A stretch of 64,000 nt of DNA, from contig CAVWNC010000003.1 in NCBI GenBank assembly GCA_963756455.1, positions 1,426,001 through 1,490,000 on the forward strand. The letters run 5' to 3'. Source of the DNA: DASQPA01 sp963756455. Its GTDB lineage: Bacteria > Acidobacteriota > Thermoanaerobaculia > Multivoradales > UBA5704. Below the pieces are notes generated by a model that had not been told where the DNA came from, ran no database searches, and was given only the letters and a program-made list of their open reading frames with translations. A program made the position numbers and the translations under genes. Below are positions 58,976 through 64,000 of the stretch, one piece after another. Position 1 is the stretch's first letter. Each line of letters starts with the position of its first letter.

Positions 58976-60473
58976 GGTGTCGCGGCGGTTCAGGAAGCCC
59001 CTCGCCGGCCTCCTGCTGCTGGCCGCTCTCACCCTGACCGCCGGGTGCGGCAAGAAAGGTCCGCCGCTGCCGCCGCTCCGCTTCGTGCCGGCGACGGCCA
59101 AGGATCTCATCGTCTCCCAGCAGGGGACCCGGATCCTCCTCAATTTCGCTTACCCCAAGGTCACCGCCGCCGGCCAGGCCCTCGGTACGGTCACCGAGGT
59201 GGACGTCTACGAGGTGACCCGTCCGGTCCCCGGAGCGACCGCCCCCCCGGTGCCGACGCCGGCGCCGGGGGCGACAACACCTACGCCGCCGGCCGCCTCG
59301 ACCGTCCCGGGCGCTGCAGGCTCGAAGGCTCCGACGACGCCGGCGACTCCACCCCCGACAACCGCCACGCCGTCCGCGACGACTTCCGCGGCACCGACTT
59401 CCGCCCCCGCGACGACGCCACCCACCGCGACCGCTCCGGCGAGTTCGGCGACCACGGCTCCGGCTGTCCCGGCGACGCCTTCCACGCCGCCGGCAACTCC
59501 CCCGACGGCGGCAGCTCCGGCGGCTCCGTCAGGTACTCTCCCGGCAGCTCCGACCGCGACGACGCCCGCAGGCGCGGCAACCCCGGTCCCTTCGGCTGCA
59601 CCGGCAATCCCGGCCGCTGCGACGGCCCCGGAAGAGCCGCCGCCCCTTGCCGGACGCGAGTACACCTCCTCGGCAAAGGTTCGCCTGAAGCTTAAGGGCG
59701 CGGAGGTCGGGGCCGCCACCCAGGGCGACCGGATCGTCGTCGAGCTGCCGTACCCCGAGAAAACCGAGGTGCACTACTTCACGGTCAAGACCCTCGGGCC
59801 GCATGGCGATCCCTCGGGATACTCGAACCAGGTGGTGATCCTGCCGCGGCCGGCGCCGGCGCCTCCGGCCGACACCAAGATCATGGCCCGCGCCGATGGG
59901 GTCGAGGTCACGTGGACCGAGCCCGCGGCCGCTCCGGGGACTCCCGGTTCGCCCGGTTCGCCAGCATCGCCGAAGATCATCGGCTACAACATCTACCGGC
60001 GCTACTCCCAGACCAAGGCTTTCGGCCCGGCGCTCCACGCCGCCGCGGCGACCGACCGGAGCTACGTCGACACCTCCGCCCAATACGGGCAGGGTTACAT
60101 CTACACCGTGACCGCGGTGGCGCACCGCGACCCGGTCGTCGAGAGCGCGATCAAGACCGAAGGCGAGATCAAGTACATCGACCGCTTCCCGCCCCCGGTG
60201 CCGCGCGAGCCCGTGGCGCTCGTCGAGCCTGGTCGGGTGCGCGTCGTCTGGCGCGGCAGCGAGGCCATCGACCTCGCGGGCTACAAGATCTATCGCCTCG
60301 ACACCAAGAAGGCCAAGGGCGAATACGAGCTGTTGACCACGACGCCGATCACGGAGGTCGAGTACACCGACTCGACCGTCAAGGTGGGCGGCACCTACGC
60401 CTACCGGATCACGGCGATCGACCAGCTGGGCAACGAGAGCGAGCCGGCCGAGGTCCGCGCCACCGCGCAATGA
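58965..60473 (+). CDS. Lipoprotein with Pro/Ala/Thr-rich linker and Fn3-like domains
   Basis: 502 residues from an ATG overlapping the hslU stop; a GTG at 58977 right after that stop would give a shorter, equally good signal. Lipobox LTAGC predicts lipidation at Cys28. Residues about 85-235 are an extreme Pro/Ala/Thr/Ser linker (many ATPPT/APATT units). Two fibronectin type III-like domains follow (VEVTWTEPAA..YNIYRRY and VRVVWRGSEAIDLAGYKIYRLD). Probably an outer-membrane lipoprotein whose Fn3 tip is held away from the membrane by the linker. Confidence 0.85.
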   Translation: MCSEVSRRFRKPLAGLLLLAALTLTAGCGKKGPPLPPLRFVPATAKDLIVSQQGTRILLNFAYPKVTAAGQALGTVTEVDVYEVTRPVPGATAPPVPTPAPGATTPTPPAASTVPGAAGSKAPTTPATPPPTTATPSATTSAAPTSAPATTPPTATAPASSATTAPAVPATPSTPPATPPTAAAPAAPSGTLPAAPTATTPAGAATPVPSAAPAIPAAATAPEEPPPLAGREYTSSAKVRLKLKGAEVGAATQGDRIVVELPYPEKTEVHYFTVKTLGPHGDPSGYSNQVVILPRPAPAPPADTKIMARADGVEVTWTEPAAAPGTPGSPGSPASPKIIGYNIYRRYSQTKAFGPALHAAAATDRSYVDTSAQYGQGYIYTVTAVAHRDPVVESAIKTEGEIKYIDRFPPPVPREPVALVEPGRVRVVWRGSEAIDLAGYKIYRLDTKKAKGEYELLTTTPITEVEYTDSTVKVGGTYAYRITAIDQLGNESEPAEVRATAQ

Positions 60474-61357
60474 GCTCCGGGCGCGGCAGGATCGGCTTTT
60501 TCAAGCTGTCGGGGAGCGGTAACGACTTTCTCGCCCTGGCCGACTCCACGGGAGCCGCCCCGGCGCCCCGTAGCGAGCAGATCCGCGCCTGGTGCCGGCG
60601 CGGCGTCTCCTTAGGCGCCGACGGCCTCTTTCTCCTCCGCCGCAAGGAGGGCACGGTCCCGACGGTGGCGATGGACTACTGGAACGCCGACGGCCTCCCC
60701 GCCGACCTCTGCCTGAACGGCACCCGCTGCGCCGCCCAACTCGCCTTTCACCTCGGCTGGTCGGAAGATCAGGTCCGCATCGCCACCGCGGCGGGCGAGG
60801 TGACGGCCCGTCAGCTCGGCCCGACCCGGATCGCCGTCGAGCTGGCGGCGGTCTCCAGTACCGAGCCCCGAGAGCTCATTCTCGAAGCCCTCGGCCAGGC
60901 CTGGACGGGGTGGGCGCTCACCGTCGGCGTTCCCCACCTCGTGCTGATCTGGCCGGAGGGGCTTGCCGGAGCGCCGGTCGTGTCGCTCGGCCGGGCGCTC
61001 CGCCTGCACCCTGCTTTCGCTCCCGCCGGCACCAACGTCAATTTCGTGCGTTTTTCCAGGCCGGACCGGATGGAGATCCGTACCTACGAGCGCGGGGTGG
61101 AGGACGAGACGCTCTCCTGCGGCACCGGGGTGCTCGCCGGAGCGGCGGTAGGAATCCATCGCGGGCAGGCGGCCCTCCCCCTCACCGTCCTGACCCAGGG
61201 GGGGTTCGAGCTGACGGTCTCCAGCGGGATCGGCGGGATCGGCGGGATTGGCGGCATGACCGGAGCCTGGTCCCTTGCCGGCGACGCCCGCGTGGTGGCG
61301 GAGGGCGATCTCCTCGCCGCCGCGGAGATCGAGCCGCCGCCCCCCGCATGGTCCTGA
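60470..61357 (+). CDS. dapF: Diaminopimelate epimerase
   Basis: 295 residues. It starts ATGA over the previous stop. KLSGSGNDFL and NADGLPADLCLNGTRCA with the first catalytic Cys, then EDETLSCGTGVLAGAA with the second Cys, are diagnostic. It converts LL- to meso-diaminopimelate for lysine and wall synthesis. Just after the second catalytic region is GIGGIGGIGGM, an in-frame 9-bp repeat that seems inserted in a surface loop of the C-terminal half. If the loop is exposed, activity would be unaffected. Confidence 0.94.
   Translation: MSSGRGRIGFFKLSGSGNDFLALADSTGAAPAPRSEQIRAWCRRGVSLGADGLFLLRRKEGTVPTVAMDYWNADGLPADLCLNGTRCAAQLAFHLGWSEDQVRIATAAGEVTARQLGPTRIAVELAAVSSTEPRELILEALGQAWTGWALTVGVPHLVLIWPEGLAGAPVVSLGRALRLHPAFAPAGTNVNFVRFSRPDRMEIRTYERGVEDETLSCGTGVLAGAAVGIHRGQAALPLTVLTQGGFELTVSSGIGGIGGIGGMTGAWSLAGDARVVAEGDLLAAAEIEPPPPAWS
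61225..61260 (+). repeat. 9-bp tandem repeat inside dapF
   Basis: Three to four units of CGGGATCGG/CGGGATTGG in a row, encoding GIGGIGGIGGM. The family member E. coli DapF has no such stretch at this place, so it is an insertion. Confidence 0.9.
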
Positions 61358-61444
61358 AGCCTCCCGGCGTGGGATTTGCACGTCCGATACAATGAGCGCG
61401 CCTTTGAACGCGGTGGCCGGTCGAGCGAGAGTGATGAGAGAGAG

Positions 61445-62164
61445 ATGACGAGCGTATTCCCACGCGTCGCGGCCATCGTGCCCGCCTACAACGAGCAGGA
61501 GACCCTGGCCGAGGTTCTGACGGTCCTCGCCTCCACCGCCCTCATCGACGAGATCATCGTCGTCTCCGACGGCTCGACCGACCGGACGGTCGAGATCGCC
61601 CGCTCCCGGGGCTTCAAGACCATCCACCTGCGCCGGAACCAGGGCAAGGGGACGGCGATGGCGGTGGGCGTCGCCCATACCGACGCGCCGATCCTCGTCT
61701 TCGTCGACGGCGACATCCTGAACCTCACCCACCAGATGCTCGAAGCGCTCATCCAGCCGGTGCTCGAAGGCCGCTCGGAGATGAACGTGGGGATTCGGAA
61801 TCGCGGCTCGCTCTTAAACACCATCCACGTCAACTTCGGCCCGCTCCTCTCCGGCATCCGCTGTTTGAAACGCGAGGTCTTTCAGGCGGTGCCCGAGGAG
61901 GACATCGAGGGCTTCGCCATCGAGACCGGCCTCAACTGGGCCTGCCGCCAGCTCTCGGGCCGGATCACGACGACCGTCTTCTTCCACCTGAAGCACCTGG
62001 TGAAGGAAAAGAAGCGCGGGCTGATCCAGGGGTCCCGGGCGCGGGTCGAGATGTTCGCCGCCGTCTTCCGCGCCTATCTCCATCTCGTCTGGAACCAGCC
62101 CGGCCTGGGTCGCGCGAGCGATCCACAGCTGCTCGCGACCGAGCTCGATTACATCAACTTCTGA
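61445..62164 (+). CDS. Family 2 glycosyltransferase
   Basis: 239 residues from the ATG at 61445. GT-A fold: AAIVPAYNEQETLAEVL, then IVVSDGSTDRTVEIA, and the metal-binding FVDGDIL (DxD-type). It is cytosolic and lacks transmembrane segments. The short length and C-terminal VWNQPGLGRASDPQLLATELDYI suggest a polyprenol-phosphate or small-sugar transferase rather than a processive synthase. Acceptor unknown. It is 88 bp downstream of dapF. Confidence 0.85.
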   Translation: MTSVFPRVAAIVPAYNEQETLAEVLTVLASTALIDEIIVVSDGSTDRTVEIARSRGFKTIHLRRNQGKGTAMAVGVAHTDAPILVFVDGDILNLTHQMLEALIQPVLEGRSEMNVGIRNRGSLLNTIHVNFGPLLSGIRCLKREVFQAVPEEDIEGFAIETGLNWACRQLSGRITTTVFFHLKHLVKEKKRGLIQGSRARVEMFAAVFRAYLHLVWNQPGLGRASDPQLLATELDYINF

Positions 62165-62187
62165 CTTCCGCTCCAAGCTCCCACACC

Positions 62188-63414
62188 ATGTCCGAACCGA
62201 GTCTCTTCCCTCCGGTCGACGAGCAGATCGATCTGCTCAAGCGCGGCGCCGTCGACCTGGTCGACGAGGCGCAGCTGCGCGCCAAGCTCGAACGTGCGGC
62301 GAAGACCGGTACGCCGCTCACGGTCAAGACCGGCTTCGATCCCTCTTCGCCCGACCTCCACCTCGGGCACACGGTCCTGCTCCGCAAGATGAAGCACTTC
62401 CAGGATCTCGGGCACCGGGTGGTCTTCCTGATCGGCGGCTTTACGGCGCGGATAGGCGACCCGACGGGGAAGAAGGCGACCCGGCCGCAGCTCGACGAGG
62501 CGGAGGTGGCGGCGAACGCGGCGACCTACCTGCGCCAGGTCTACCGCGTCCTCGATCGCGAGAAGACGGTCGTCGACGACAACAACCGCTGGTTGGGAGC
62601 CCTGGGCTCGGCCGGGCTCGTGCGCCTGGCCGGTCGCTACACCTTGGCACGGATGATGGAGCGCGAGGATTTCCGCACCCGCTTCGCGGAGAACCAGCCG
62701 ATCCACCTCCACGAGCTGCTCTACCCGCTCGCCCAGGGGTACGACTCGATCGCCCTGAAAGCCGACGTCGAGCTCGGCGGCCACGACCAGATCTTCAATC
62801 TCCTGGTCGGGCGCGACCTGATGAAGGAAGAGGGCCTGGCCCCTCAGGTGGTGCTCACCGTGCCGCTTCTCGTCGGCCTCGACGGCAGCGACAAGATGTC
62901 CAAAAGCCTGGGCAATTCCATCGCGGTCGAAGATCCACCGAAGGAGATGTTCGGCAAGACGATGTCGATCCCCGACACCCTGATGTGGGACTGGTATCTC
63001 CTCTTGACCGATCTACCGCAAGAGGAGATCACCCGCCGTCAGGAGGATCTCGCGGCCGGCCGGCTCCATCCCCGGCAGGCGAAAGTGGAGCTCGCCCGCC
63101 GGCTCGTCGCCCAGTTCCACGGCGAGGCCGAGGCGGAAGCGGCGGCGGCCGAGTTCGACCGCGTTTTCGCCGGCGGTGGCGTGCCGGACGAGGTCGAGGA
63201 GATCACCCTTAAAGGCGCCTGGAATCTCGGCAAGCTCCTCGCCAGCGCCGGACTCGCGGCGAGCAACGGCGAGGCTCGCCGCCTGCTCACTCAGGGAGCG
63301 GTGAGCGTCGACGGCGAGAGGGTCTCCGATCCGAATGCGGAGTTCGCCCCACGGCCCGAGGGCTATCTCCTCAAAGTCGGCAAGCGCCGCTTCTCTCGCA
63401 TCCGGCTCACCTGA
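62188..63414 (+). CDS. tyrS: Tyrosyl-tRNA synthetase
   Basis: 408 residues. Class I signatures: HLGHTVLL (HIGH) at about 56, KMSKSLGN (KMSKS) at about 238. KTGFDPSSPDLHLGHTVLL and FLIGGFTARIGDPTGKK mark the shorter TyrZ-like subgroup. The C-terminal S4 domain (LAASNGEARRLLTQGAVSVDGERV) is present. It charges tRNA-Tyr. No T-box leader is visible upstream. Confidence 0.97.
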   Translation: MSEPSLFPPVDEQIDLLKRGAVDLVDEAQLRAKLERAAKTGTPLTVKTGFDPSSPDLHLGHTVLLRKMKHFQDLGHRVVFLIGGFTARIGDPTGKKATRPQLDEAEVAANAATYLRQVYRVLDREKTVVDDNNRWLGALGSAGLVRLAGRYTLARMMEREDFRTRFAENQPIHLHELLYPLAQGYDSIALKADVELGGHDQIFNLLVGRDLMKEEGLAPQVVLTVPLLVGLDGSDKMSKSLGNSIAVEDPPKEMFGKTMSIPDTLMWDWYLLLTDLPQEEITRRQEDLAAGRLHPRQAKVELARRLVAQFHGEAEAEAAAAEFDRVFAGGGVPDEVEEITLKGAWNLGKLLASAGLAASNGEARRLLTQGAVSVDGERVSDPNAEFAPRPEGYLLKVGKRRFSRIRLT

Positions 63415-63448
63415 AGCCCTTTAGGTTCATAATGGGCGCGGCCTCCTC

Positions 63449-64000
63449 ATGCACCTGATCCTCGCCCTTCTGCTCCTCGCCGCACCGGCCCCGGCGACCG
63501 CGCCCGTCCGCTTCTCCGCTCCCGCCTTCGGCAGTCAGGTAGAGGTCGAGGTGCGCGGTTTGCCGCGGGTCGCGGCCGAGGCGGCGATTCAGGACGCCTT
63601 GGCGGAGGTCGCGGCGCTCGAACGGACGACCGATCCGGCGCTGCCAGGAAGCGGAGTCGCGGCTCTCAATGCCGCCGCCGGCGCCGGACCGCAGGCGGTC
63701 GACCCCAAGCTCTCGAAGCTCCTTGCGCGGGCGCTCGAATTCTGCTTCTGGACCGAGGGGGCGCACGGGCCTCTCGGCCGCGACCTCTACCGGCTCTGGG
63801 GGCTCCGCGCCCCGGTCGCCGCGCTGCCCGACGACGCGGCGCTCAAGCCGGCGATCACCGCCGCGTCCTGCTCGGGGCTCCGCTACGACACCCAGAAGAA
63901 CACCGCCACCTTGGCCGCCGGGGCCGGCCTCGACCTCTGGGGCTTCGCCGAGGGGGAGGCGGTCGATCGCGCGGTCGAGGCGCTCAAGCGGCACAAGGTC
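63449..64000 (+). CDS. ApbE-family FAD:protein FMN transferase-like, 5' part (continues past window)
   Basis: 184 residues, open to the window edge. Signal peptide (LILALLLLAAPAPATA) then FGSQVEVEV, with a helical region and LDLWGFAEGEAVDRAVEALKRH. The latter aligns with the ApbE core D-L-G-G-I-A-K-G-Y-A-V-D, but the Gly-Gly and Ala-Lys of the cofactor loop are replaced (WGFAEG). ApbE enzymes attach FMN to Thr of redox proteins; this divergent copy may have another role. Its 3' end must be read from the neighbouring contig. Confidence 0.75.
   Translation, partial: MHLILALLLLAAPAPATAPVRFSAPAFGSQVEVEVRGLPRVAAEAAIQDALAEVAALERTTDPALPGSGVAALNAAAGAGPQAVDPKLSKLLARALEFCFWTEGAHGPLGRDLYRLWGLRAPVAALPDDAALKPAITAASCSGLRYDTQKNTATLAAGAGLDLWGFAEGEAVDRAVEALKRHKV

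Noticed and set aside
1..64000. tRNA, rRNA or tmRNA genes
   Set aside because: I found no sequence with tRNA arms or rRNA-like conserved blocks; absence is only as good as reading by eye.

Overview
The window is 64 kb of GC-rich, densely packed bacterial chromosome. It looks like a Gram-negative (diderm) member of the Acidobacteriota, perhaps a Thermoanaerobaculia-like lineage. That placement is an inference from gene content and style: meso-diaminopimelate wall genes (dapF, mpl), a predicted outer-membrane barrel protein, folate-type trmFO, hslVU, a rhodanese-tailed ThiI, many TPR and gluzincin-type surface proteins, and secreted proteins I do not recognise. No rRNA, tRNA or CRISPR array was recognised. 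A 16S or marker-gene search on the contig would settle the taxonomy.

Layout. 0-11 kb: the end of enolase, an FtsB-like divisome protein, two GT-C glycosyltransferase-like membrane proteins, a cold-shock protein, an aquaporin, a frameshifted MarR regulator, a zinc-finger/TPR protein behind a small secreted peptide with SIDPxG repeats, and a YfhO-type membrane protein. 10.7-11.6 kb: a toxin-antitoxin pair whose antitoxin appears to fuse an AbrB/MazE domain to a Phd domain, with a 35-bp palindrome in its promoter. 11.6-16.5 kb: a secreted protein of unknown function and two tandem PAS-GGDEF-EAL signalling proteins. 16.8-31 kb: small enzymes, thiI, two large gluzincin-type surface proteins, a CDGSH protein, a flippase-like membrane protein with a class V aminotransferase, a degenerate sigma54-type AAA+ regulator and secreted proteins. 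32.3-35.2 kb: a less GC-rich accessory patch with Uma2, decayed toxin-antitoxin pairs and an XRE regulator. 35.2-36.5 kb: a PilT-like ATPase. 37.7-45.8 kb: a complete F1Fo ATP synthase operon (two AtpI/AtpZ-type proteins, then atpB-E-F-H-A-G-D-C). 45.8-53.5 kb: membrane, RDD and TPR proteins, ftcD, mpl and a DUF1573 protein. 54-64 kb: a tight run of trmFO, xerC, a PH-like membrane protein, hslV, hslU, a lipoprotein, dapF, a GT2 glycosyltransferase, tyrS and the start of an apbE-like gene.

The features most worth attention are these. (1) A dispersed family of 9-bp tandem repeats occurs in intergenic DNA and, in frame, inside otherwise conserved proteins including DapF, AtpG and FtsB. (2) The AbrB-Phd fusion antitoxin sits behind a palindromic operator. 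(3) The SIDPxG peptide and TPR zinc-finger gene form a candidate undescribed two-gene unit. (4) AtpA carries an insertion of about 70 residues, and strong secondary structure lies between atpE and atpF. (5) A recurrent TGCTAnnnT extended -10 motif lies just upstream of many start codons, several of which would give nearly leaderless mRNAs.
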